Position numbers and translations under genes: made by a program. From Diprion similis (Eukaryota; Arthropoda; Insecta; Hymenoptera; Diprionidae), in contig NC_060115.1 of the NCBI RefSeq assembly GCF_021155765.1, positions 9,528,493 to 9,592,492 of the forward strand: DNA of 64,000 bases, written 5' to 3'. The notes beneath the pieces were generated by a model. It made no database searches. It saw only the letters and a program-made list of their open reading frames with translations, and was not told where the DNA came from. This document shows, one piece after another, positions 52,301 through 62,112 of the stretch; the first letter of the stretch is position 1; each line of letters starts with the position of its first letter.

Positions 52301-52509
52301 CAAATTTTATTGAGTCATCGTAAATCCTTCATTCCCATAAAAGTATTTGTCACAGATTGTATTTATCGCTATTTTCATTTCCATCATGTTTCAGACATTG
52401 AACAATGCATAATTTTCTTTTCAGCAGCAAACAACTCAACATGGTGGGGCAGGTGGCCCACTGGGAACCAATCAACCTCAGCAACAGCACTCCAGTTTGC
52501 ATCACATGA

Positions 52510-52540
<31 letters not shown>

Positions 52541-52562
52541 ACAACAGCAACAGCAACATCAG

Positions 52563-52597
<35 letters not shown>

Positions 52598-54312
52598 GAA
52601 TAGAATGCAAATTCAAGCGATGCTTAGCCAACAGCAACAACAATCAGGGCAGGGGCATGGTGGACAATCACCGTGGTATAAACAGCAACTGCTAGTTTTG
52701 CAGAGGCAGCAGCAACAACAGCAGCAACAACAACAACAGCAACAACAGCAGCAACCTTTCACTCAGCCACCAGCCCCACCTTACGGCCAACAAAGACCAA
52801 TCAGGTCGCCATTAATTGGTAAGCGACAAGATTAACGCAAGATTTTACTAGTTTTAGTTCTGAATTAAATTTACCCTGGGAGTTTCCACTCAAATCGCTA
52901 ATAATTTGACAATATCCATCGTCATCTCAATAACGAAATTTATATCATATGATATTCCAGTTTTTATTTATTTATTTCCTTTCCTTTATTTTATTATCTG
53001 TCATTAGTATTATTATTGTTATTTTCTGGTCATTCAAAAATTCACACATGAAGCACATTTTATATCATTGTGGGACCATCTATTATTATTATTATTGTTG
53101 TTATTATTATCATTATAATTTTCTGTCAATATTTTGACTTGTCTTAGGTACATATTCTTATATGGTTATTTTGAATTTACGAACACAGGTAGATTTCAAT
53201 CTATTCTCCATGCAAAGTCAGAGATGAGTTGGCTTCTTAGTTCTCAGTAATTTCGAAACAAAATAACAGAGGGATGAATTCCCCATAAACTCACAATAAA
53301 TCAATCAATAGGAGACAATTAACGGTTGTTCACTTTGATAAACGTTAATGGTTCAATGAATTTCGAAAATAATGTATCAAAATTTTAACCGTACTTGGTG
53401 AGGTAACAGGGGTGGTTACGTGTTGACATGCGTGCATTTTGTCTGTATATATATATATGTATATATCTATATATATACATATATTGTATTTATGTTTATT
53501 ATATAATATCTAAAATATGTACTGTACTTGTGTACATACTCGTGTACGCATAAAGGCTGACAGGCTTAATTAATACTTAAAAATTTTTCTTAAACTTGAA
53601 TTACTACGTTCAGACACAGTTTATTAATAATGCAAAAATTTGTGTGTGTGTCCCATGTAATTTGATGTATAGTAAAAGTTGAAGTTTCATATTAAAAATT
53701 GAAATGGTTCTGTATCATTTCACAATGGTACGTTAATAATCTTATTTGTTATTATTTATACCTCCTTTTCTATATATATATCTACACTTTTAAAACAGAA
53801 CGTTAGTACTCATGTTATATTCGTTTCTATCCTCAGGCTACGGGAGTTTCAATGAGCAGGGCTATGGACAACCAGGGTTGAAGCCAACTCCACCACCGGT
53901 ACCTTCTCCTCAAGGTGTAATGGGTCCTCCTGGAATATCGGTACAACAGCAGTTGATGCAGTCGGTTCGGTCACCACCTCCTATTCGGTCTCCGCAACCA
54001 AATCCCTCGCCGAGACCTGTACCCTCTCCTCGTAATCAACCGGTTCCTTCTCCTCGTGCCGGACCTGTACAGTCCCCTCATCATCATCCCCCTCATGGTA
54101 CGCCAACTCACTCGCCCGCCCATGAACTCGGTGGTCCCAGTGAAATGATGCTGTCCCAGCTTGGCGCCGGTAGTGGCGTTTCCGCCGGTCATCCACCCGC
54201 CATGCCTCATCATTCATCCCCAGCTCCTCCCCCCACAAGTGGTGCAGACTCTAGTGAATCGGCATCGATGACACCACAAGACCACCTTGTAAATTTAATT
54301 GAACAGTTTTAG
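24772..54312 (+). CDS. nej: nejire, CREB-binding protein / p300 histone acetyltransferase
   Basis: Twenty-five coding exons: 24772..24853, 33689..33903, 34214..34591, 35763..36231, 36686..36985, 37655..37978, 40184..40390, 41289..41649, 41964..42136, 42623..44478, 44608..44765, 45050..45130, 45263..45397, 45770..46246, 46376..46541, 46818..46994, 47104..47337, 47561..47791, 47872..47991, 48127..48428, 48549..48756, 49419..49609, 51264..51591, 52425..52818, 53837..54312. They sum to 8043 nt (2680 aa plus TAG) with every phase matching; human CBP is about 2440 aa, and the excess is mainly glutamine tracts. Approximate domain residues: TAZ1 490-575, KIX 758-845, bromodomain 1360-1472, RING/PHD 1473-1590, HAT 1595-1980, ZZ 1983-2028, TAZ2 2052-2140, NCBD 2345-2388. 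CBP is a nuclear lysine acetyltransferase that acetylates histones (H3K27, H3K18) and bridges CREB, nuclear receptors, Notch, Hedgehog and other factors to transcription. Exon 2 may start at 33707 instead of 33689 (six residues fewer). Identification is certain. Confidence -1.
25918..25940. repeat. Perfect 10-bp inverted repeat with 3-nt loop
   Basis: TCGAAGCAAA at 25918..25927, loop tta, then TTTGCTTCGA at 25931..25940. Confidence -1.
26142..26511. mobile_element. 370-bp inverted-repeat element rich in GGGAA motifs
   Basis: The left end GGTGGCGAC (26142..26150) and right end GTCGCTACC (26503..26511) are inverse complements with one mismatch. Inside, gggaaaa and cagggaatt motifs recur on one strand, for example near 26156, 26209, 26438, 26450 and 26469. 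I recall this texture in repeated non-autonomous DNA elements of insects. There is no transposase ORF. Confidence -1.
27697..27739. repeat. (CT)n microsatellite
   Basis: About 21 CT units inside nejire intron 1, followed by a C/T-rich tail. It creates spurious Ser/Leu and Arg/Glu open frames on both strands. Confidence -1.
29329..29540. mobile_element. 212-bp MITE-like element with 22-bp terminal inverted repeats
   Basis: The ends 29329..29350 (GAAGCTAGC, four variable bases, GATAGCGAG) and 29519..29540 (CTCGCTATC, four variable bases, GCTAGCTTC) are inverse complements at 18 of 22 positions, all mismatches falling in the four central bases. The interior is AT-rich with no ORF. It ends about 290 bases before the optional nejire exon. 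Confidence -1.
29826..30059 (+). other. nej: Candidate optional exon of nejire with alternative start codon
   Basis: A strong acceptor (ctaac branch-like motif near 29783, long pyrimidine run, aaaag ending 29825) and donor GTAAAT at 30060 bound 234 bp, a multiple of three. Read from exon 1 (phase 1) the frame reaches TAA at 29888..29890. In the same frame ATG at 29894 (A at -3) reopens 55 codons: [20 protein letters not shown], a Gly run and Gln/His-rich sequence ending near HTAQKR. The exon ends in phase 1, exactly what nejire exon 2 needs. Either it is an alternative 5' exon giving a different N-terminus, or a cassette that stops and restarts translation. Composition is clearly coding-like against AT-rich intron. 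There is no transcript evidence. Confidence -1.
32566..32628. repeat. AT-rich duplicated palindrome
   Basis: Two adjacent copies of a [23 protein letters not shown] unit, each able to fold back on itself. Low-complexity AT DNA in nejire intron 1. Confidence -1.
33904..35762 (+). other. nej: nejire introns 2 and 3 around exon 3
   Basis: Intron 2 is 33904..34213 (donor GTTAAC is weak) and intron 3 is 34592..35762. Exon 3 (34214..34591) encodes a Gly/Ser/Met/Asn-rich low-complexity linker with no known domain. No other genes were seen in the introns. Confidence -1.
35877..36083 (+). repeat. nej: CAG/CAA tract encoding glutamine (exon 4)
   Basis: About 69 codons, nearly all Gln with scattered Ala and one Val, in mixed CAG and CAA codons. 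It lies between the N-terminal linker and TAZ1. Minus-strand Leu, Ala and Val runs over this tract are artefacts of the repeat. Confidence -1.
37655..37978 (+). other. nej: TAZ1 zinc-finger domain exon of nejire
   Basis: Contains [20 protein letters not shown] followed by the Cys/His zinc ligands of TAZ1 ([32 protein letters not shown]). TAZ1 binds activators such as HIF, CITED and STAT2. All three HCCC zinc sites appear intact. Confidence -1.
37979..40183 (+). other. nej: nejire intron 6 (2.2 kb)
   Basis: Contains the hAT-like element at 38179..38534. No coding sequence was recognised in the remainder. Confidence -1.
38179..38534. mobile_element. 356-bp hAT-like non-autonomous element
   Basis: 14-bp perfect terminal inverted repeats: AGGGTTGTTACAAA at 38180..38193 and its complement at 38520..38533. 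With one more base on each side the ends read TAGGG and CAGGG, as in hAT transposons. A clear 8-bp target duplication was not found (ttaattaa versus aataaaca), so the insertion may be old. No ORF. Confidence -1.
41588..42660 (+). other. nej: KIX domain of nejire (exons 8-10)
   Basis: Starts at [19 protein letters not shown] in exon 8, continues [13 protein letters not shown] and [20 protein letters not shown] in exon 9, and ends with [10 protein letters not shown] at the start of exon 10. This is the CREB/Myb/MLL binding domain. The tyrosine of [11 protein letters not shown] that contacts phospho-CREB is retained. Confidence -1.
43129..43380 (+). repeat. nej: CAA/CAG tract encoding glutamine (exon 10)
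   Basis: 84 codons, overwhelmingly Gln, with Ser, Val, Ala and His interruptions and mixed codons. It precedes a Pro/Thr/Ser-rich linker. Confidence -1.
43899..44079 (+). other. nej: SUMO-consensus-rich (CRD1-like) segment of nejire
   Basis: Within about 60 residues the motif hydrophobic-K-x-E occurs seven times ([28 protein letters not shown]). In p300 two such sites form the CRD1 repression domain just before the bromodomain, and this is the same position. Confidence -1.
44190..44660 (+). other. nej: Bromodomain of nejire
   Basis: [20 protein letters not shown], the ZA-loop [19 protein letters not shown] and [16 protein letters not shown] in exon 10, finishing in exon 11 ([12 protein letters not shown]). 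The acetyl-lysine-binding Asn of [10 protein letters not shown] is present. Confidence -1.
45398..45769 (+). other. nej: nejire intron 13 carrying a short inverted-repeat element
   Basis: 372-bp intron, larger than its neighbours (129-284 bp). Most of the excess is the element 45438..45692. Confidence -1.
45438..45692. mobile_element. 250-bp MITE-like element in nejire intron 13
   Basis: GGCTGGTAGCA at 45441..45451 and its exact complement at 45682..45692; similarity extends three bases inward with one mismatch. No ORF. Confidence -1.
45824..47715 (+). other. nej: HAT (KAT11) catalytic domain of nejire
   Basis: Exons 14-18. Key residues match p300: the CoA-binding [20 protein letters not shown], the tryptophan of [13 protein letters not shown] (p300 Trp1436) and the tyrosine of QEWYKKML (p300 Tyr1467). 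The autoacetylated lysine-rich loop is exon 17 ([20 protein letters not shown]), followed by [11 protein letters not shown] and [16 protein letters not shown]. It should be catalytically competent. Confidence -1.
47727..47945 (+). other. nej: ZZ zinc-finger domain of nejire
   Basis: Exons 18-19: [22 protein letters not shown], then DFDLCISC and the HPH/HP histidines. It is followed by the conserved LGLDLDD. ZZ binds the histone H3 tail in p300. Confidence -1.
48136..48428 (+). other. nej: TAZ2 zinc-finger domain of nejire
   Basis: Exon 20: [54 protein letters not shown] and [12 protein letters not shown]. All ligands of three HCCC zinc sites are present. TAZ2 binds p53, E1A-type ligands and STATs. 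Exon 21 continues RRRMAVMN as in vertebrates. Confidence -1.
50563..50578 (+). repeat. Poly-G run (16 G)
   Basis: Homopolymer in nejire intron 22 in AT-rich surroundings. The exact length is likely to vary between individuals or sequencing methods. Confidence -1.
51264..51591 (+). other. nej: NCBD (IBiD) exon of nejire
   Basis: Exon 23 ends with the three-helix [24 protein letters not shown] then [19 protein letters not shown]. It binds p160 coactivators, IRF-type factors and p53. Very close to the vertebrate sequence. Confidence -1.
52512..52754 (+). repeat. nej: Two CAG/CAA glutamine tracts in exon 24
   Basis: Tracts at about 52512..52597 and 52707..52754, mixed CAG/CAA with one His, equivalent in position to the C-terminal glutamine run of vertebrate CBP. 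Confidence -1.
53837..54312 (+). other. nej: nejire last exon, SP-rich C-terminal tail
   Basis: Proline/serine-rich with repeated PSPR and RSP motifs (likely proline-directed kinase sites), as in vertebrate CBP. It ends [10 protein letters not shown] then TAG; vertebrate CBP ends with a comparable LEKFVEGL tail. Confidence -1.
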
Positions 54313-55505
54313 TGACTGTTAGTTACTATTGCCCAAAATGAGACTGACTGCTCGAAGCAACCCCTGTCCGCTTCAACCACTCAAATCATCGTTTTTGTCC
54401 CGATTTTTTTTTCCTTCCTTCTTTTTGATTTTTCCTCTAAAACGTTTCAGACATTATACTTCTCAAGAAGGCGAAAAATTCAAATGTTTCACAGGACAAT
54501 AATGAAACACGTTGTATGTTATTTGGCCAGTTAAAAACAGTTTCATCGTTTTGCTCTAGGAAATATTTGAGAAACTATATTTTATCCTCATGACGAATTG
54601 TTGATTGTTCGTTTCTTTCTTACTTTGAGGATAAAGGAAAAACATTGATCGCCATTGTGAAACGTGGTAGGTGTTGGAAATATCAAAGAGAAAAAATTAA
54701 TATCAAAAAAATGTCGGGATCTGCAGCGGTAATCTTGAGTGGAAGTTGTTATTAAAAGACTTTAAAAGAATTTAAATTTCCCCCTGCCCCGCCCTGTGAC
54801 CACTGATAAAAAACTCAGAGACTTGTGAAAGAAAACAAACAAATAAAAACTGAAAGGGCCCGTCGTCCCCACCCTCCTCGCGGCTGCTTGCGCAGGCTGA
54901 GTGAAATCGTACAAATGTGTTGTGTATACTTAACATTAATTAATATAATAATAGTTGAAATACTAGTAGCGACTACTATTACCATTATTACTATTATACC
55001 GTAAATAAAACGCAAAAAGAATTACAAAGAACTCTATATATATAAAGCAGAAAGAAATTAAGGAAAAAAAAGAAACGAAATAATAAGAGGCAAAAAAGAT
55101 ACTTTGTAAAGTAAGTAAACGCAGAAAGTTAGGGGGAAAAGTTAATAAGTAATGTTAACTTAAGGTAATTTGTTAAGAATTTAGAACAGCTGCCGACGCT
55201 GTATTTAGGAACGGTTAAATTTTGTGATCATTGAATTACGTATATAGATGGACAGCTCATGAGAGCGAATTAACATTTTTCTCTTTAGTAAACTAAATGA
55301 GGATTGGTGTCGCAACCGAAACATTAATTCACATCAGGCTGCTGTTTGCTACTACAGGAGGAGTATAAATCGTGTTAATTTTGAAAAGTTTTTTGAATCG
55401 AGGGCCCCTACTTGTACAGTCGAATCAAAATATGCTATCAGTAGCTCAAGGGGCCCTCTCGTAACCACTATGTAAATACTACTATATTATAATTATTATC
55501 ATATA

Positions 55506-55580
<75 letters not shown>

Positions 55581-57250
55581 TTACCTGCCTATAATAAATT
55601 TATTGACTAAATATTGCTATAAAAACACATAAACAGAAATATTGTAATATTTGAAAGAGAAGAATTTACGCGTTGACACGACAAGCTACTTCACACGCTA
55701 CACTACGTGACTATGCCAGTGCTGTATCATAGTATGAACTCTGAATGTAATTTTTTTCCCCATATTTTTTTCTCATTTAACTATTTAAATAAGTATAGGA
55801 ATTCGCGCGATGTATCTCAAAAGTATTGAACAAACATATTCGCAACTTTTGGGATAGATCTTATGAGAAGTAGTAGTCACATGTAAGTAAAAACCTTAGC
55901 TGATTTCCTATAATCAGAATAACTAACACACCAACAGATAGTTGAACGTAATTTAGAGAAAATGAAGTATACAAGGACATTGTTTAAAATCGCTACCACG
56001 TTGAAAAATATAAGAATAATTAAAGAAGAAAAGAAAGACAAACAACACCAACATATGTAATCCAGAGAATATACATACATGAGCGTACACAAGAGTGCTG
56101 TAATTGTATTTCGAATTCTTTCGACGATGTGTATCGCAACTATACGTGGTAATTCTAGAGGAACAAACGAAAAGAGTTAATTAAAGAATGGTTTTTCTGT
56201 AACGTGAGTACAGCAATGAATTATGTACACATGTGCGTTTGTGTGTATAATATGTGTGTACGTTTGCAAGCTGGTTAATCTCTATGCAAATTCGATTTAT
56301 TGTTTTCTAAATGAAATTAGTAAGAGACAAACAAAAAAATTATTGACCCAATATCTAATTGCTTTTGAGTAAGGATGAATCCGCGATAAAGCGAGCAATG
56401 ATATTTACAGAAATTATGTATCTGAAATATTAAAGATTGTTGACTTTTTTTTTAAATGGTACTTTGTAACTTTCAACATTCAATGCGTCTTCATTTAATT
56501 AACACACAAAGATTTTACAGTTGGAATCTATAGGGCGAATAACTTACTTTTGTTTATACTTTAAGAAATAAGTCATTTTCACGAAATACTTCCTAATATT
56601 TGATCCCTTAATGCTTCACTGCAATATCCTGCAATACTTTATAAGTTTGTCTTACGTGTATCAATCATTAAATCATTAAGAGAAGTATTTTATTTGCAAA
56701 TTACAAGTGTGATTTCATATATGATCAAAAACCGCTATCTATAGAGAGTTATTAACGGGGACAATATTTCAACGTCTGATCATAACCTTGATTTTCAATG
56801 ATATTGCAGCGTACGATACATTTTCCATTAAATTTGTTGACTGAGAATCATCGTAGTATTGAGCGATAAGAATGGTACTGCTCCAGGAACCTTTGGAGTT
56901 GGGATGAAAACGATATAGTAGTGCCATTTAAAAACAACGTCACTGTCAATGTGTCTGATAACTGAATTGAAATAATATTGTTGACAGTATCGTACACCCT
57001 TTTTCAAAGCGAGTAACTTTCATTCCAAACGTCTTCTTGCTGTCTAAGCTTTTGATTCTTAAAGAAAATAATCTTTTTGGATAATTGAGATAGAATCAAT
57101 CTGTACACATACAATAGAACAAAATTGGAATAAAATTTAGCCTTTTCGTGAAGTAATTAATGTTATATTCTGTAAAGCATTATATGGATGTTTGCATGAT
57201 TTAGAAATAATTATTTTACATTTTTTTATAAATAAAATTTTCAATAAACG
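54313..57250 (+). other. nej: nejire 3' UTR and candidate poly(A) sites
   Basis: AT-rich sequence with no ORF of note. AATAAA occurs at 55004, 55593, 57231 and 57243. A long UTR to the 57.2-kb cluster is plausible for this gene family, with shorter forms from the proximal sites. The (ATT)n run at 55505..55579 lies inside. Confidence -1.
55505..55579. repeat. (ATT)n microsatellite
   Basis: About 25 ATT units in the presumed nejire 3' UTR. Confidence -1.
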
Positions 57251-60200
57251 AATGAATAATAATCAGTCAGCCATGTTCAATACTATCCAAAATCAGGAAG
57301 TAAATTAAAATCTCGCAATAAAAGAGATGATTTTAACTTAATATTTATTTTAAATAACAAAGCATAACTATGGGAAGTAAAAATTTATGTTCAGTTAGCA
57401 GAATAGTGTTGACATCTCTGTCCATGTAGAGTTTTGCACTATTGTTGGCTATGAATATATCAGTTTTCTGTTACTGAATCAAGTTTCATTTCCAATATGT
57501 CTTTCTGATTTTCGTACCAACGAGAACAAGATCAACTACATTCTTTAGTCTAATTATATTAGTGGTTTTTTTCCTCCTCATATTGTTATTATATATATGT
57601 AACTATTTTAGTCCTTTAATATTTAATTAAGCATACCATTAATGACTTGATCTAGTATTTTTCCTGTCACTTTCAGCTAATATCTTTGATAATCACGTAT
57701 CAGACTGGAATTGAACTGACTTGATATTCATGTAAAATTAAAGGGAATAGTCCCTTGATTCTCGTGCGAGTGAAAAACAATCCATCTAAAGTTTTGGTAT
57801 TTTGCACAAATCTGTTATGTCGCTGTCATCATTGTTGTGTATTCTATTAACGTACCATCCTCTATATATCTGGCACAAATTTTACGTTACATTTGAATCT
57901 CTTGATAGACGAAAAATAAATGCTAACATCTTTTTTATAATTTTTATACATACCTCTCTTACATTGCCTTTAGAATTACCCAGTATACTTGCGTGTATAG
58001 GATCGAAAATCGAATTTGTTGTTTATTGTACCATCGTCTAGTAGATAAGAATGTCTGCTGAATGAGGAATGTTAATAATTGAGTAAATAGATGATTAAAC
58101 AATCTTACGAGTAAAATAATCGTAATGAGAAACCCAAAAGTATTTGGCTTAGTATGGCTGTGTTTAGGGCAGTGTTGTAAATCCGAAGAAGTGGTGCACC
58201 TTATGTGGTAGTAAACTATCGAAATCTAGTACATGTGATGTGTACCAGTACACCATGCGAAAATACTGTGAGTTACAAGATAGAAAATATGATGGTCTCA
58301 ACAAGAAGATTAATTATAAAACACAATTTAGTCGAAAACGAGAAAATGAAAATTGAATTGAATGGAAAAGTGAGGAAAGACGAAACATCACGACCTAAAA
58401 CAGTTGATATGAATGTTGCATAATGATCTATGCCTTACTCGTTTCCTTTTTTATAAGAATATGATAACCAGCTATTGTACAAACAATTTTTTCTACGACT
58501 TTTTGCAATAAGAGGTCTACTCAAGACTGTATTACATTATTTTATTATATTTTTTTGGTCTTGAATCTTCGCGTTGAACCTCATCGTCAGAGGCTGTTAA
58601 TCATTTGTGATCATGGTTATACCATGTATAGTTAATAGATATTCATCAAATAAGTGACATTATTGACGTGGCAGACATATATTGCAATCCTATATCACAG
58701 TTTATTTTTCTGTTTTGTAATTCACAGTATTTTAGGAAATTCACTATTATACTGAAAAAAGAACAATACCACGATAACAATTGTTTTTGTTTCTTTAACG
58801 GATTTTTTTTTATATCACGGAACACATAAATGTAACCATACCACGGTTATATTATGAAGTAATTATTATTAATTAATTATTAATTATTACGATTATTCTT
58901 ATCAATAGGAGATACTACAGACAAAACTATGGAATATAATAATTATTATAATTATTATTACAATTATTAACTGAAATACCGAATATAGAATACTACTTTT
59001 TATTATGAATTTTTCGTAAATAGTGATTTAATGACCTAATTAAAGATTAATGAGACGCAAATGTAACGTTTATCCCCCTATCTTCACTCAAACCCCTTCC
59101 AAAGACCACCCGTCACTGCATTGCATTTTGGAAATGCACATTGCTACAATTATTTTCAAGTTGTACATCAAAGCTGGCACACATTTTATGAAAAATAACG
59201 AGAGAAGAAAGAACGAAGACAAATAATCTCACACCTACCTCTATTAAAACTTGACAAAATAACGCTTTAGATTTTTTTTGTAAACTACATTACCAAGTAT
59301 TTTCCTGTCATTGTATGCAGATACATGTAACAAATGCATATTGAGATGGCATCAAATTACATGGCATAATCCAACACCGAAACATGTGGCATATTCCAAG
59401 CTTGTAATATTACAAATAAGATGATCTGATTGATGTTTCCTTATTGGCACAATGTCTCTTCGAAACTTATCTACATAGTAAAAGTTATGCCGAATCAAGA
59501 ATATCTAGCATTGTACATACCTGTATATTACCAATTCATTGACTATTACTAATCATCCATACACACAATCACCCGTAAAATTTGTTTAACAGTAAATTAT
59601 GACAGGTAAATACTTATACCATATACTTACAAACGACACGAGTATTGTGTAATCTTTATTCACAAAATGCTCATGTAGTTTCTATATAAGATATCAGCAT
59701 ATTGTAAAACATACATATGTTTGCGTTCAAGCGATACATGATCGTTGATTATAGCAGCAAATGCACAACCCTGTTATATTCAAGGAGTTGAGAAGAGGTG
59801 AGACTTATTAATTTTGTTATTTTTAATTTCAGTTTTAATTACCATTTGACTAGCATTCGAAACTTAAAAATCGTAATGCGTGTACAAACCTCCTCTGTAT
59901 AATCTTCGACTCTTAATAATACTAGTAGTTCTGAACTTTTTTCATTGAGTTGTGATGACTCAAGTGTTCAAGTATGGCTTGTATAAAATACCTTGGCAAA
60001 TCTTAATACTCCTTTCACTTATCAATTGAAACTACATGAGCATCCAATACATGAACATTAATCTGACTCGGCATTTCTTTTTAATATTAGCTGCGATCTT
60101 ATTGAGCTTGTCTTTTTTATATTATTTGATATTTGTTTGTTACTGCTGAGCGTAGTTTCTTGACGTTATGACCTTCCGACATGTGCATAGAAACCTCATA

Positions 60201-61729
60201 ATTTTTTCTTCGGTTGTTATACAAAAAGTAACTTTAAATTTGTCTGCTTATGCAGAACGAATTACAGTTGAATATAAATAATCTAATTTTTGGAAAAGAT
60301 ATAACAGTTGTCGGGATATTATGCGGGTATTCAGTACTGAAATTATGAGTCTGCCATTTTGGACTATGATGATATTGGCTAAGTCACGGATATAAACATT
60401 CAAACTAATGAATCGTCCAAATTCCGATAACCATGATTTGCTTAAAACAGATTCCTAAACTTTATGTCTTTGATTTGACATTGCATTGGAATATACTTAA
60501 TTTCAATTGAAGTCTTATACTTTAACATACCTGTATATTTTTATTGACAGACCCTTTACACACCTGCTGATGTTATTGTCACTGTTTATAATGTTAGGTA
60601 TGCGTTATCCAGCACAGCATGTGAATTATAATCGTGTTGACAGGCAGAAAGTCCAAAAAATCTTATCACTACTGATATTTTTTGAGAAATTGAATTTTGC
60701 TAGGCAACATTCCACACTGTAAATGAGTGACTTTATTTTTACGGAAAATTATCGCGCATAAAGTTGACAAATAATCTGATATATCGTAGTAAAACTTAAT
60801 TGCATTTGCTTTTGAATTTATATGCAATTTTCATTTGATTTAGTGATTTCATTTGACTAGATATGCATTATTCGAAAAAGTTGGTGCATATAATTAACAC
60901 GTACATGACACTTCAAGTATGAACGAATTATAATGACAAATTCTTGTTGTAAATTATAATAAGGTCCAGGTTTTGCCCAGTTTCGTCAGCGAAACATTTA
61001 TGGGTAGGGAATAATTTTGCAAAATGAAATTCACATATATTAGCTGAAATCTAGCAATTGGAATTAATTTGAAATAGTTTGAAATCGTATGGGATTATTG
61101 CAAAGACCACCCAAAATTGAGCTTGAATCACTTGAAATCACCAGATCTGCTTTCCAAAATTTATGGAATTAATTAGGGTAACAAATCTGGATATGAATAT
61201 TCAGTAACTTTGTATTTAATTCTAATTGCTTTGATAATTCCTTCTGCAGGTTTTACAAGGAATTATCATAGAAACTAGAAGGAAATTTAGGTAGAAATGC
61301 TGTATCTCATATTATTATTGTCACAATTGTTATATTTAGTTTTTTTTTTCTGCGGTCGTGAAACATAGAAACACAAAGCAAGAATTAATGTATAAAAAAT
61401 ATCAGAGATGACCCACGTTCAGAACAAATTATAACTTTCATTCGGAATAATAAGGCAGTATAATAAGAGTTAATATTTCTACTTGTTCAGTTGTATCCAA
61501 ATCAAAGCATAGCTAGCGAAATCAATCCATTCTGAAGAGAATAATTCGAATTGCAGCACATTCACTCACCATACAATGGTTTCTCCGTTGTTTTGTCTTC
61601 CCAATTAATTTTGTTCTTATTACAATGGGCTTTTCACAAGAGATTGACTGATATTTAAAATACCCTTTTAACACCAATATATTCAACATGTTAGGTGTAA
61701 TCTTTAATCTTTGCGAGTGAAAGGATAGA

Positions 61730-61760
61730 GAATTTTTGGTCGACTGAAGACCAAAAATTC
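61730..61760. repeat. Perfect 12-bp stem hairpin
   Basis: GAATTTTTGGTC at 61730..61741, seven-base loop, GACCAAAAATTC at 61749..61760. Confidence -1.
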
Positions 61761-62072
61761 GTTAGTGGTGTATTTAGAGAAATGTAACTCATCTCTGGAA
61801 ATTCTTCCAACAATGAAAATTTGCAAGAATGTGAGTGGTGTGTATTGTACATCTACAAACAGTAGCATAGATATATGTGTATGACACGTACATTAGTACA
61901 AGCTATTGGTGTGATCTGTGATATTGTTTTAAAAGCACTGTGGTTTTCAGCCAGAGTATAGTCATTGGGTGTAGGAGACACTGATACATGTAATGAACCA
62001 AATCACGAAACTCTCGAAGTGATAATCATATCTATGTGATTATATTGAAATAATAATAATAATGATGATACA

Positions 62073-62111
<39 letters not shown>
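62073..62111. repeat. (AAT)n microsatellite
   Basis: About 13 AAT units, with a shorter run just upstream at 62051..62063. Confidence -1.

Positions 62112-62112
<1 letters not shown>

Larger units (their letters stand above)
48757..53836 (+). other. nej: Long C-terminal introns of nejire (21-24)
   Basis: Introns 48757..49418, 49610..51263, 51592..52424 and 52819..53836. They contain a small hairpin (49088..49108), a run of 16 G (50563..50578) and an AT-rich palindrome near 53446..53482. No nested gene. Confidence -1.
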
